Shown in pieces: positions 46,574-55,729 of a DNA stretch of 64,000 nucleotides (position 1 is its first letter; every line of letters starts with the position of its first letter). The stretch comes from Neobacillus cucumis (GTDB taxonomy: Bacteria > Bacillota > Bacilli > Bacillales_B > DSM-18226): NCBI RefSeq assembly GCF_023715505.1, contig NZ_JAMBOH010000007.1:62001-126000 (forward strand). The letters are read 5' to 3'. The translations under genes and the position numbers were made by a program. A model generated the notes under the pieces. That model had not been told where the DNA came from, did not search any database, and worked only from the letters and a program-made list of their open reading frames with translations.

Positions 46574-48176
46574 CTTCATCCCCCATTTTTTGCTTAGGAG
46601 GTGCAGGTTGTAAACCCTCATCCATTCTCGTAATATTTTCTTGACTCACCAATCTCGGGCGTGTGACGAAGAACCAGCGAGGCAGACGTAACACCGTATC
46701 CTTCTGATCCCTTGTAATAAACGGAGCGAGTGAAGCCATATAAGGAATGCCAAAAGAACGTAATCCGCACAAATGGGCAATAATAATAATGTTAATGATA
46801 GCAATCCCATAAAAACCATAGGTAGCGGCAAAAATCATGATTAAAAATCGGAACAAACGGATAGAAATCGCCATATTGAATGCGGGCGTCGCAAAACTGG
46901 CAATCCCTGTAATCGATACGACAATCACCATCGCAGAAGAGACAATCCCGGCTTGCACCGCTGCCTGTCCCAAAACAAGTCCGCCAACAATCGATACTGC
47001 CTGACCAATGGCACGAGGCATTCGAATACCCGCCTCACGCAAAATTTCAAAACTTAGTTCCATAATAAGTGCCTCGACAAATGCAGGAAAAGGAACACCT
47101 TCTCGCTGTGCTGCCAGACTGATCAAGAGGGAAGTAGGAATCATTTCCTGATGAAACGTAATCGCTGCAATATAAATAGAAGGTCCTAATAAAGAAATCA
47201 AAAAAGCCAAGTATCTTAATAAACGAATGGCAATCCCTATATCAAACCGATGGTAATAGTCTTCCGTTGCTTGAAAGTACATAAAAAACGTGGTTGGTGC
47301 AATGAGAACAAATGGCGTTCCATCAACAAATATAGCAATCCGGCCTTCCAATAAATTCCCCGCGACTGCATCTGGCCGCTCCGTATTATAAATAGTAGGA
47401 AATGGGGTATATGTTTCGTCCTGAATTAATTCTTCGATATAGCCAGATTCCAAAACGCTGTCGATTTTGATCCTATTCAGCCTTTCCTTAACCTCTTGCA
47501 CCAGCTTATCGTTGACAATATCTTTTATATACATAAGTGCTACATCTGTCTGTGTTACCTCACCAATTTTCATGGGTTCTACCCACAAATTAGGACTTTT
47601 GATCCGGCGTCTAACCAAGGCTATATTTGTCCCTATCGACTCCGTAAAGCCATCTTTCGGCCCGCGAATCACCACTTGTGAGGTTGGTTCTGAAACCGAC
47701 CTTGATTCCCCGCCTCGTGTACCGCCGACAATCGCTTGTGTCCAACCGTTAACTAGGATCACTGTATCACCAGATAAAATCGATAATAATAATCCATTCC
47801 AATCCTTAACCACTTTTACTTCTCCGATGGTCAAAGCATTATCTTTAATAAAATCAAAAATGTTTTTTTCCGGTATTCTGTTTATGTGTGTCTCATCAAT
47901 AGAATCAATCATCAAGGAACGCATAACAAATTCACTAACCATATTCTGATCGGCTAAGCCGGATGTATAGATTGCTGCAATTATCGTCTTCGGGTTTCCC
48001 ATCTCGAATTCACGAATGACTATATCGGGGCTGTTTCCAAGTTCCTGTTTCAGCTGCTGAAGGTTGTCTTTTATATTATGATGGATGGAAAATCCACCAT
48101 TTTCCCTAGAAACTTCTTTATTTATGCTTTTCCTTTTCGCTTCCTTTTTTTTATCAAATAAACGCCTATAGGACAT
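46563..48176 (-). CDS. Spore germination protein, GerAA/GerKA family
   Basis: A 537-aa protein: ~270-residue soluble N-terminal domain (GDTVILVNGW, VIRGPKDGFTES, TNIALVRRRIK are family signatures) and a C-terminal membrane part with about five helices. A subunit of the germinant receptor. ATG at 48176, with AGGTGG upstream. A forespore sigma-G promoter is expected just upstream but I could not assign one confidently. Confidence 0.94.
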   Translation of the reverse strand: MSYRRLFDKKKEAKRKSINKEVSRENGGFSIHHNIKDNLQQLKQELGNSPDIVIREFEMGNPKTIIAAIYTSGLADQNMVSEFVMRSLMIDSIDETHINRIPEKNIFDFIKDNALTIGEVKVVKDWNGLLLSILSGDTVILVNGWTQAIVGGTRGGESRSVSEPTSQVVIRGPKDGFTESIGTNIALVRRRIKSPNLWVEPMKIGEVTQTDVALMYIKDIVNDKLVQEVKERLNRIKIDSVLESGYIEELIQDETYTPFPTIYNTERPDAVAGNLLEGRIAIFVDGTPFVLIAPTTFFMYFQATEDYYHRFDIGIAIRLLRYLAFLISLLGPSIYIAAITFHQEMIPTSLLISLAAQREGVPFPAFVEALIMELSFEILREAGIRMPRAIGQAVSIVGGLVLGQAAVQAGIVSSAMVIVVSITGIASFATPAFNMAISIRLFRFLIMIFAATYGFYGIAIINIIIIAHLCGLRSFGIPYMASLAPFITRDQKDTVLRLPRWFFVTRPRLVSQENITRMDEGLQPAPPKQKMGDEDES

Positions 48177-48309
48177 ATGGATTCCACCTTTATATAGGAC
48201 ATTTATTCACTGATAAACCTATTTTTATACAGAAATAAGGATACTTGGGAAAAAATATCTTTATCCATTTCGAGTAAACCTCTGTCTAGTTCGAATAACT
48301 CTTTTACCT

Positions 48310-48342
48310 AAAAAAATCCCGTTCATTGTGACGGGATTTTTC
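48310..48342. terminator. Bidirectional terminator after iolB
   Basis: AAAAAATCCCGT pairs with ACGGGATTTTT over an 8-nt loop, with T runs on both strands; the minus-strand transcript of lacI-iolB ends here. Confidence 0.88.
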
Positions 48343-48403
48343 TCAAAAAGAAATTGTAAACAATGGACATAGCTAGATAAATCTTCTATGTCAAATGTAA
48401 TAT

Positions 48404-49207
48404 TTAATTTAAGGAATGAACCCATTTATGATCTGGATCATCATATGGTTTCAATGTTCTTCCTTCCTCTCCAGCCATGAACCATAAATAGTAAATCTGG
48501 TAGCCCCCTGCTGCATTTACAGGATGATACCCTTTGTCAATCGCAAAGCTGTCTCCATTACGAATGATATATGCATCATCAATGCTGCCATCTTTTGTGT
48601 AATGAAGCTGTACGCCAAATCCTTGTTTAGGATTCGCCTGATAATGATAGATTTCCTCCAGATTTGGCTCTTCAGGATAATGCTCTCCATCATGCTTGTG
48701 TGGTGGATAACTAGACCATTCCCCAGGAAGATTGAAGGTTTCTCCTAAGATGATCCGCTGGACTCTACCATCGGCATTATCAGCAATAATATCATGAACT
48801 TCGCGTTTCCAATTATTTTTACCGCGCTGATTAATAACGACATCGTCTGGTCGGACGATAAAAGGCACGAACTTTTCTTCTGCCTTGACCTTGCAAACAG
48901 CAACATCCAAATCCGTTTCAGCCTTAATTACATATTTTGAATGGCAAGGGATATAGGCAGCTGTAGCCTTTTCACTAAAGACATTCTCTCGTCCGCCTAA
49001 CTTCTCCCATGTCTGACCCTCACAAGCTATAGTGGCAGTACCCCTTAATAGAACTAGAGCGGTTTCATAACCATTCGTTTCACTCGTGTATTCCTGACCT
49101 GCTTTTAAGGTTATTTTTCCAAAGGCTAAATATTTTAAGTACGGACTTTCTTCCTGGAAGATATCCTGATAACCTTCAAACTCCTTCGCTTTTAAAAAAC
49201 GTTCCAT
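48404..49207 (-). CDS. iolB: 5-deoxy-glucuronate isomerase (IolB)
   Basis: A 267-aa bicupin of the IolB/KduI family. The zinc site segment GEWSSYPPHKHDGEHYPEEPNLEE and the later GYHPVNAAGGYQIYYLW are characteristic of IolB, which acts in myo-inositol catabolism on 5-deoxy-glucuronate. It shares a transcript with the LacI regulator upstream (35-nt gap). No IolC/IolD/IolE operon is in the window, so it serves an orphan or wider inositol-type route. Confidence 0.88.
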   Translation of the reverse strand: MERFLKAKEFEGYQDIFQEESPYLKYLAFGKITLKAGQEYTSETNGYETALVLLRGTATIACEGQTWEKLGGRENVFSEKATAAYIPCHSKYVIKAETDLDVAVCKVKAEEKFVPFIVRPDDVVINQRGKNNWKREVHDIIADNADGRVQRIILGETFNLPGEWSSYPPHKHDGEHYPEEPNLEEIYHYQANPKQGFGVQLHYTKDGSIDDAYIIRNGDSFAIDKGYHPVNAAGGYQIYYLWFMAGEEGRTLKPYDDPDHKWVHSLN

Positions 49208-49242
49208 TAAATTTAACTCCTTCCGCTTATCCGAACAAACTT

Positions 49243-50256
49243 TTAATCTGAAAAATGAACCGATTTAGTTGAATTACCTTCTTTTAAAATGGGATATACC
49301 TTTGAAAGTCTTTCAAAAGGTTCATTTCCTTTAATCATTTTTATCAAAATACTAGCAACTGTCTCGCCTATTTCAAAAAGCGGTAACGACATGGTTGTTA
49401 ATGTGGGATTGGTAAACTGCGAAATGGCTAATCCATCAAAACCGATTACGGATATATCCTCAGGTACGTTCAAATTTAAATCTGTACATGCCTGAATGAC
49501 ATGGGCAGCTGCCATATCGTTATAGGTTGTGATCGAGGTAACATTTTGCTTTATCAATTTCTCAGTCATTTTATGGACGCCTTTGTTATCAACTTCTACT
49601 TGCATGACCAAATCGTTATCAAAAGGAATACCAAAGTCCTGCAAAGCCTTTTTGTAACCTTCTAATCTTTGAATACTACTGTAAGCACGCGGGGGACCCA
49701 CAATGATTCCAATTTTGGAATGCCCTTGTTCAATTAAGTATTTGGTTGCGACATACCCGCCATGTGTGGCATCAACCACAACACAAGCAGCTCCATCTAC
49801 ATCAAGATCACGATTCAGCAAAACAACAGGTGATATTTCAGGTATCAATTTCCTTAGATTCGCATCGTCAAGTCTTGGACTGCATAAGATCATTCCATCC
49901 ACATTGTAATTCTTTGAAAGTTGAACAAACGCATTTTCTTGTTCAACATCTTCTTCTGTCGTCATAAGAAAGACATTTAAGTTATTTTCTCGAAGAGTAC
50001 GCTCAATACCGCGTACAACTTCCGCAAAGAATGGATTTGCAATATCAGGCAGTAACAAAGCGATCATATTCGTTTTTCTTGTAACCATACTTCTTGCTTG
50101 AAGACTCGGCTGAAATCCATGCTTCTCAATAAGTCGCTGTACTTGTTTCCGAGTGGCTTCATTCACCTCAGGTTTATTATTTAATACTCTGGAAACCGTC
50201 TGGCGAGATACACCTGCCATTTGTGCAATATCCATAATTGTTAGCTTTTTTCCCAT
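49243..50256 (-). CDS. LacI-family transcriptional regulator
   Basis: A 337-aa regulator with HTH IMDIAQMAGVSRQTVSRVLNN, hinge (SLQARSMVTR) and sugar-binding core. Palindromes TTGTGAACG(C/T)TCACAA flank its promoter and the divergent M24/MFS operon. It probably represses itself with iolB and the divergent genes. ATG with AAGGATG upstream. Confidence 0.9.
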   Translation of the reverse strand: MGKKLTIMDIAQMAGVSRQTVSRVLNNKPEVNEATRKQVQRLIEKHGFQPSLQARSMVTRKTNMIALLLPDIANPFFAEVVRGIERTLRENNLNVFLMTTEEDVEQENAFVQLSKNYNVDGMILCSPRLDDANLRKLIPEISPVVLLNRDLDVDGAACVVVDATHGGYVATKYLIEQGHSKIGIIVGPPRAYSSIQRLEGYKKALQDFGIPFDNDLVMQVEVDNKGVHKMTEKLIKQNVTSITTYNDMAAAHVIQACTDLNLNVPEDISVIGFDGLAISQFTNPTLTTMSLPLFEIGETVASILIKMIKGNEPFERLSKVYPILKEGNSTKSVHFSD

Positions 50257-50272
50257 TTATATCATCCTTTTT

Positions 50273-50288
50273 TTGTGAACGCTCACAA
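50273..50288. promoter_or_regulatory. LacI-type operator, regulator side
   Basis: TTGTGAACGCTCACAA, a 16-bp palindrome with one central mismatch, 17 nt upstream of the lacI start codon and so overlapping its leader or promoter. Confidence 0.65.
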
Positions 50289-50413
50289 ACATTTACAAAA
50301 TTAAGTTAACATTTACACTTTCATGGTGTCAACTCCGGTTTTTAAAAAAAATATTTTTTTAAAATTATCTGAAAATATATTGACTAAACCTTTCTAAATG
50401 CCCTATTATGCAA

Positions 50414-50429
50414 TTGTGAACGTTCACAA
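50414..50429. promoter_or_regulatory. LacI-type operator, divergent operon side
   Basis: TTGTGAACGTTCACAA, a perfect 16-bp palindrome 46 nt before the M24 gene start. With the site at 50273 it frames the divergent promoter region, 141 bp apart. Confidence 0.7.
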
Positions 50430-50475
50430 GAAAATCCACAATCATTAATCAAAAAAACGAATGGGGGAACACCAA

Positions 50476-51648
50476 ATGTCAGTAGAAGTAGTAGCAACAG
50501 AATTTGAACGAAGATTAGCCCGTACGAGAGAAAAAATGAAGGAACAAGGTATCGATGTTCTTTTCGTTTATAGTGATGAATATCATCCTGGGTATTCTTT
50601 TTATTATACAAACTTTCGTACGATCAATTGTATCGAGGAATCCGCACACGCGCTGTTTATCCCATTAGAAGGCGAAATCCAAGCATTTTTAGGAAACCTG
50701 AATCGATTTGCTGCGAAGCGTTTTTCCTGGATAAAAAATGTGAATAACATTTATGAGATGCAAGATTTATTACCGAAATATGTCAGCGAACTTTCATATC
50801 CAGTTAAAACTGTTGGTGTTGTTGGTGAGGAATTGTTCCCAATATCTTTGTATCGCGAAATGGAGAAGGCATTTGTTAAAGATGGAATTAATATTGTAGA
50901 TGCTGCTGATATTGTGATTCAGGAACGGCTCTATAAGAGCAAGACGGAATTAGATTTAATCCGAGTAGCAGGTAAATTAGCAGATGACAGTATTTTGGCT
51001 GCGCTTGAACAGGTACAAATCGGTAAAACTGAAATTGAACTATCAGCTATCGGAGAATATGTAACACGTTCCCGCGGCGGTGAAATTGGTTCCGCTTACT
51101 TAGTAGTGTCAGGTCCTGATCATACAAATCTTCCGACATGGAGACCTATGGAACGTAAAATTGAACGGGGTGATTATGTGTGGTTCGATTTTAACCCTAT
51201 GGTTCAAGGCTACTGTTCTGATACCGGTGTGGTCGTTGCCATGGAAGGCGCCACAGAAGAACAAATCAGAATCATGGATTTCGCCTATGATACCAATCAG
51301 CGTATGGTGGAATTTATCAAGCCAGGTATGACAGGTAAACAGTTGTTCCAAGAAACACTTCGTATTTGTGAAAATGCTGGTTTGGCTGACTATTTCCTTC
51401 CATACACAAAAGGAATGAGAGCCATTGGACATGGTGTTGGCTTAGAAGTAGTGGAAACACCAGATTTAGGACCTAACAGTGAATTTATTTTTGAGCCGAA
51501 TATGGTTTTTGGAATTAAATTTGACTTGCATGGATTCCCATTTGGCGGCGTACGTGTAGAACCAACTGTCATCATCACTGAAAATGGTGCGGAGCCTGTG
51601 AACGATCTTCGTGGACTAAGACGTAAATACGAATCGAATTTTAAATAA
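50476..51648 (+). CDS. M24 family peptidase/creatinase homologue with an altered metal site
   Basis: A 390-aa pita-bread-fold protein: creatinase-type N-domain (~1-150) and M24 domain. Metal ligands D (VWFDFNP), D (GYCSDTG), H (GHGVGLE) and the last E (GVRVEPT) are present. At the usual TIEP glutamate the sequence reads GIKF, so one ligand is replaced by Lys. It may be an amidinohydrolase-like or lyase-type enzyme rather than an aminopeptidase. ATG at 50476 has GGGGG upstream. Regulated by the adjacent LacI protein; followed by an MFS carrier. Confidence 0.83.
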   Translation: MSVEVVATEFERRLARTREKMKEQGIDVLFVYSDEYHPGYSFYYTNFRTINCIEESAHALFIPLEGEIQAFLGNLNRFAAKRFSWIKNVNNIYEMQDLLPKYVSELSYPVKTVGVVGEELFPISLYREMEKAFVKDGINIVDAADIVIQERLYKSKTELDLIRVAGKLADDSILAALEQVQIGKTEIELSAIGEYVTRSRGGEIGSAYLVVSGPDHTNLPTWRPMERKIERGDYVWFDFNPMVQGYCSDTGVVVAMEGATEEQIRIMDFAYDTNQRMVEFIKPGMTGKQLFQETLRICENAGLADYFLPYTKGMRAIGHGVGLEVVETPDLGPNSEFIFEPNMVFGIKFDLHGFPFGGVRVEPTVIITENGAEPVNDLRGLRRKYESNFK

Positions 51649-51677
51649 GGACATCCATCGATAATGCTCCAATTCCA

Positions 51678-51703
51678 GCACCGGAAAGTTAAATTTCCGG
51701 TGC
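51678..51703 (+). terminator. Stem-loop after the M24 gene
   Basis: GCACCGGAAA pairs perfectly with TTTCCGGTGC over GTTAAA. A T run occurs only ~12 nt later, so termination may be partial, allowing read-through to the MFS gene. Confidence 0.5.
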
Positions 51704-51833
51704 CCATAAGAAAGTTTTTGTAAGCGCAACCAGGTTTTCTTAGCAATGGTATTTATTTATTATCGCTCGCTTGTTCCATATTTGAGGTAAAATTTTAGTA
51801 ACTTTATTAACAGTAATAACCACAGAGAAGGTT

Positions 51834-53090
51834 GTGATAAATTTGATCAAATCAAAATGGTTAAGAATTGCCCTCCCGTTTATGATTGGATTGTTTATAG
51901 CTTACCTGGACAGATCCAATTTATCTGTTGGATTAGAGGGAATGTCAAAAGATCTTGGCTTTTCGGGATCGGACTTTTCCGTAACATCCAGCTGGGCATT
52001 AAGTGCTTTTTTAATTGGTTATGGCTTGGCAAATTTTTTTGGCGGTATTTTAACCTATAGAATGAATCCTAAAACCGTTGTTATCTTCGTGTATGCATTA
52101 TGGTCAATTGCTACACTTTTAACGGGTTGGGTTAATTCAGTAGGGCTTTTAATCTTCTTCCGCCTTATTCTAGGAATTGGAGAGGGTATTTATTGGCCTC
52201 AACAATCTCGATTTGCGCAAGCGTGGTTTACAAAAAAAGAACTAACTGTAGCTAATACGGTCATTCAGCATTATGGTCAATTTTTATCCCTTGGTTTAGG
52301 GTTTTTGATACTTATACCTATAAATGCAAATTTGGGTTGGAAACCACTTTTTATTATTCTAGGAACCGCAGGATTGGTTATTGTAGTGCCTCTTTATTTA
52401 TGGCTGCTTAAAAAAGAACCTGACGGAGTGGAAACCAAGCCCAAAGAGGAACAAAGTTCCAAAGAAAAGTTGACCTTTCGTTCTTTAGGTGGTTCGCGCT
52501 TTCTATTGTTGATAGGTGCTCACTTAGGTCAAAATATGCTTTTTTGGGGAATTACTCTTTGGATTCCACTCGCTGTCAAATCCCTTGGTTTTACTGGACT
52601 GACACAAGGACTCCTCAGTGGATTGCCTTACTTGGCTGCCGTGATTTTAACGATTCCGATGTCCATCATCAGTGATCGAACAGGAAAACGTGTCTTAATT
52701 GCAACTGTTGGTTTAGTATTCGCAGGTATCTTATTAGTTTTCCTTCCGGTGGTTGATAGCCCTGTTGGAAAAATAGTTCTCATTACGCTCTCCTTAGGAA
52801 CACTCATTAGCACTTACACAGCAAATTTTTGGGCGATCATTCAATCGAGTGTGTCTCCAAGCTCTGTTGGTCCAGCTATCGGAATTGTTAACGGAATAGG
52901 AGTTGGATTCGGTGGAACCATTTCGAGCTTTATTGTCGGTCTTTTATTAGAACATACTGGATCTTACATTCCTGGCTTTACAGTTATCAGCTTCATAGCA
53001 ATTATTGGTGGGTTCATACTGTACCTCTATGGACGAACTCTTGGTCCAAAAAATTCAGGGATGAAAGCTGAAGGGCAGGTTATATCATAA
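51834..53090 (+). CDS. MFS transporter, ACS family
   Basis: A 418-aa twelve-helix carrier with the ACS-type TM1 (FMIGLFIAYLDRSNLSVG) and GIGEGIYWPQQSRFAQAWF in TM4-5. Anionic sugars or organic acids are typical substrates. The start is GTG at 51834; a TTG three codons later has a better distance to AAGG, so the exact N-terminus is uncertain. Probably transcribed with the M24 gene. Confidence 0.85.
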   Translation: MINLIKSKWLRIALPFMIGLFIAYLDRSNLSVGLEGMSKDLGFSGSDFSVTSSWALSAFLIGYGLANFFGGILTYRMNPKTVVIFVYALWSIATLLTGWVNSVGLLIFFRLILGIGEGIYWPQQSRFAQAWFTKKELTVANTVIQHYGQFLSLGLGFLILIPINANLGWKPLFIILGTAGLVIVVPLYLWLLKKEPDGVETKPKEEQSSKEKLTFRSLGGSRFLLLIGAHLGQNMLFWGITLWIPLAVKSLGFTGLTQGLLSGLPYLAAVILTIPMSIISDRTGKRVLIATVGLVFAGILLVFLPVVDSPVGKIVLITLSLGTLISTYTANFWAIIQSSVSPSSVGPAIGIVNGIGVGFGGTISSFIVGLLLEHTGSYIPGFTVISFIAIIGGFILYLYGRTLGPKNSGMKAEGQVIS

Positions 53091-53194
53091 AATGAAGTTT
53101 CCTGTTTAATAGTGTCAGGGTGTGCAGTTTTAGACTGATTAAAAATCATCACAATATACAATTTGGACTGAGGGTCTACTAATTTTAAAGTGCA

Positions 53195-53228
53195 AAGGCT
53201 CTAAGGATCTAATCCCTAGAGCTTTTTT
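53195..53228 (+). terminator. Terminator after the MFS gene
   Basis: AAGGCTCTAAGG pairs with CCCTAGAGCTT (bulges tolerated), followed by TTTTTTAT. It ends the M24/MFS transcript. Confidence 0.75.
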
Positions 53229-53256
53229 ATCATATAAACAAAAATATATATCTTTT

Positions 53257-53375
53257 TAACTTCCATATAAGTATCTTTTGCATGGAAGTGAAAGATGACT
53301 TTTTCACGACCAAGCTTCTTCATTGCTTCCACCGGATCCATTCCTTGCCAAACTAAGTGGCTTGGATCTAAGTTA
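53257..53375 (-). pseudogene. Fragment of a xylose-isomerase-like epimerase gene
   Basis: Minus-strand translation gives ~39 residues (NLDPSHLVWQGMDPVEAMKK then LGREKVIFHFHAKDT) that align almost residue for residue with the epimerase encoded at 40096-41067. Both ends are missing, so this is debris of a paralogue. Confidence 0.85.
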
Positions 53376-53404
53376 CAATAATTTCCCCTGTGTGTATGAT
53401 TTTC

Positions 53405-53845
53405 TCAAGATGTTCGACTAATGGCATCAATACTCAAAATTCGATCCTGATGGGTGTAAACATTTAATCCGTTTCCACGGATAAACCCTACTGCCGTTAT
53501 CCCAAGCTCATCAGCAAAACCGAGAGCCAGATCGGTCGGGGCAGATTTCGAAAGAATAATTCCTACCCCAATCTTGGCTGCCTTCAGCAGCACCTCTGAG
53601 AAGATTCTGCCGCTAAAGGCAATAAGCTTATCTTTCAAGGAAATCCGGTTTATAAGGCAGTGTCCATACAATTTATCTAAGGCATTCTGCCGGCTAATAT
53701 CCGCTCTGGATAAAACAATCCCATCCGTTGTACATAAAGCTTCATTATGAACGCCGCCTGTTCGTTGGAAATGGCTTGAACTTTCCTGCAAATTTGCCAT
53801 TAACTTTCCGCATTGCTCCGGTGCAATTGTTAATTTCGTCTTCAC
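53405..53845 (-). pseudogene. fdhD: fdhD remnant (C-terminal half of formate dehydrogenase sulfurtransferase)
   Basis: Encodes the FdhD segment FQRTGGVHNEALC, SRADISRQNALDKLYGH, SGRIFSEVLLKAAKIG and SKSAPTDLALGFADELGI, ending close to the normal C-terminus. The N-terminal half with the CxxC sulfur-transfer cysteines is gone; the frame continues a little upstream (VKTAKTV) without a credible start. It is unlikely to be functional. Confidence 0.85.
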
Positions 53846-53918
53846 TGTTTTTGCTGTTTTGACATCATTATAAAAGTAAAATTGCAGGCCTTTACCGCAA
53901 CAGCGCCAGATTGGCCAC

Positions 53919-53999
53919 CTATTGAATTGGACTGACCCAGTGTTTTGGTGCAGGGACTTTTGAAATTTTTTGCGGCCCCGGATGTAATGTTTTTCCCAT
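53919..53999 (-). pseudogene. N-terminal stub of an FdhF/YdeP-type molybdopterin oxidoreductase
   Basis: ATG at 53999 with a perfect AAGGAGG encodes MGKTLHPGPQKISKVPAPKH followed by WVSPIQ, then TAG. This matches the characteristic start of FdhF/YdeP-family oxidoreductases as I recall it. The remaining ~700 residues are absent and sequence joins the fdhD remnant, indicating one large deletion. Confidence 0.75.
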
Positions 54000-54049
54000 T
54001 CGCTTACCTCCTTGAAAATATTCCAATAAAAAACAGAATCATCCCTAAT

Positions 54050-54080
54050 AAAAACGAACTCCTTTTAAAAAGAAGTTCGT
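54050..54080 (-). terminator. Terminator after the NCS1 permease gene
   Basis: ACGAACTCCTTTT pairs with AAAAGAAGTTCGT (one mismatch); on the minus strand CGTTTTTATTA follows. It ends the pyridine cluster transcript. Confidence 0.8.
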
Positions 54081-54115
54081 CTTCCATCATAAAATTAATG
54101 ACTTCCCTAAATAAT

Positions 54116-55564
54116 TTAAGGTACTATATTCTCAGCAACTTCACTAGATACTTCTCTTGAACGATATGGAAACAAAGTCGTTAAAGCGTAGTATACAATC
54201 GCCCCAACAAGCGCAGATGAAGTAAAACTTAAATCAATGCCGCCGACGGCAGATACGAATGGACCGGTGAAAATGCTGGTGCTTGTAAACAACAATCCCA
54301 CAATCAATCCAATCGTCCATGAAATAACAGCAGGAATGTTAAATCCGCTAGAGTACCAATAGCTGCTTGACGTAGAACTATTGTGTAAATCTAATGGTTT
54401 ATAACGCCCTTTCACCAAGTAATGTCCGACAAGATTGATCGCTAACCAAGGTGACACACCCACGATAATGATAATAACAAACCCGTCGATTAGGTGTATC
54501 ATATTGGACACATCCTGAACTCCGATGAATACCAAGAGAAAACCGACAATTGCCATAATTATGGTGGTTGTTACCCGTTTAAGCGTCCATCCGAGGGACT
54601 CGAGAGAAAGTCCGGCACTGTATAAACACAACCCACCGTTCGGCAGAGCACCAAATATCCCTGCAATCGTAATTGGAGCAATCCACCATGATGGAGCCCC
54701 CCCAATAATTCCTGTTACGAATGGAGTAGATAAATCCTTCACCGTTGACATCATAAATGATGCTGGTACCATTGCTAACCAACACCCGACAAACATTCCC
54801 AGGGATGTGGCCCCTGCCAATTTCGTCGAACTATGACTATTGGGAACATATCGGCTATAATCCCCTACAAATGGTGCATACGAAATAGGCACCGAAGCTA
54901 CTACCAGCATGGCGAGTGCCCAAGTCGGCCAAAAACCTCCTAATAAATAATGACCACCTTCGTAACTAACATTGAACCTTGAAGCAAATATAAACACAGA
55001 TAGAATGACAATACTTCCTACCAGGTAGGTTCCTATTTTTTCAAACAAAACTACTACTTTATGCCCCATTATTGCTACTATTGCGGTTATGACACTGACG
55101 ATGATACAACCTATCAATAATGTACCTGTTCCTTCTGACCAGCCAAACAACCGGTGACCTCCCGCGACGAAGGCTTGAGCACCTGTCCAAACCATAAGAG
55201 CATAGAAACCAATCGCTATTACAATATTAAGAAGCGAACCAATAATACGGCCCTTTACCCCAAAATGTGCTCCGCTAGCTAGTGCTCCATTCGTACCTGT
55301 TCTCTGAGACAAAATAGAAATCGGTCCGATTGCAATGGAGCCAATCGCAAGCCCCACCGTCAATGCCCAGAATGCTGCCCACCAGCCAAGTCCGAACACA
55401 ATCGGTAATGAACCGATTGCCATAATGCCAAAAGCAAACTGCGAACCACATAGGACGTAGAATACATTGGATGCCTTTGAATTCCGCTCATTCTCCGGAA
55501 TCATATCGACACCCCGTGTTTCAATTGAAGAATGCTCTTTCATCTTAACCGTTTGGTTGCTCAA
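54116..55564 (-). CDS. NCS1 family nucleobase/pyridine permease (cytosine permease-like)
   Basis: A 482-aa membrane protein with about twelve helices in the CodB-like branch of NCS1 (FAFGIMAIGSLPIVFGLGWW, ALASGAHFGVKGRIIG, PISYAPFVGDYSRY). The start is TTG at 55564 with GGAGG 8 nt upstream. It is downstream of nicX on the same strand; NCS1 carriers import uracil, cytosine, allantoin, hydantoin or vitamin-like heterocycles, so a hydroxypyridine or pyridine acid is a plausible cargo here. Confidence 0.85.
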   Translation of the reverse strand: MSNQTVKMKEHSSIETRGVDMIPENERNSKASNVFYVLCGSQFAFGIMAIGSLPIVFGLGWWAAFWALTVGLAIGSIAIGPISILSQRTGTNGALASGAHFGVKGRIIGSLLNIVIAIGFYALMVWTGAQAFVAGGHRLFGWSEGTGTLLIGCIIVSVITAIVAIMGHKVVVLFEKIGTYLVGSIVILSVFIFASRFNVSYEGGHYLLGGFWPTWALAMLVVASVPISYAPFVGDYSRYVPNSHSSTKLAGATSLGMFVGCWLAMVPASFMMSTVKDLSTPFVTGIIGGAPSWWIAPITIAGIFGALPNGGLCLYSAGLSLESLGWTLKRVTTTIIMAIVGFLLVFIGVQDVSNMIHLIDGFVIIIIVGVSPWLAINLVGHYLVKGRYKPLDLHNSSTSSSYWYSSGFNIPAVISWTIGLIVGLLFTSTSIFTGPFVSAVGGIDLSFTSSALVGAIVYYALTTLFPYRSREVSSEVAENIVP

Positions 55565-55729
55565 AATACATACCTCCGTTTAATGGTCATAATTTCTTTA
55601 AAAAGTACCATCTCTCGCAAAGAAGTTGTATTAAATCGCAGTAGAGTGATTCCATCTTTATTCAGTTTTTTCCATATTCAATGATACAAAATCATCCTTT
55701 TACCACAAGGGAATAATGAGTTTAGTAAA

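Noticed and set aside
48177..48300. Sigma-G promoter before the ger operon
   Set aside because: Partial -35/-10 matches (GTATA, GAATA) could be found but none had convincing sequence and spacing together.
37076..50429. CRISPR-like array suggested by repeated palindromes
   Set aside because: The repeats are 14-16 bp palindromes at irregular distances before promoters; there are no spacers and no cas genes.
50384..50611. 75-codon minus-strand frame over the start of the M24 gene
   Set aside because: It overlaps the operator and the M24 N-terminus antisense, with low-complexity hydrophobic content.
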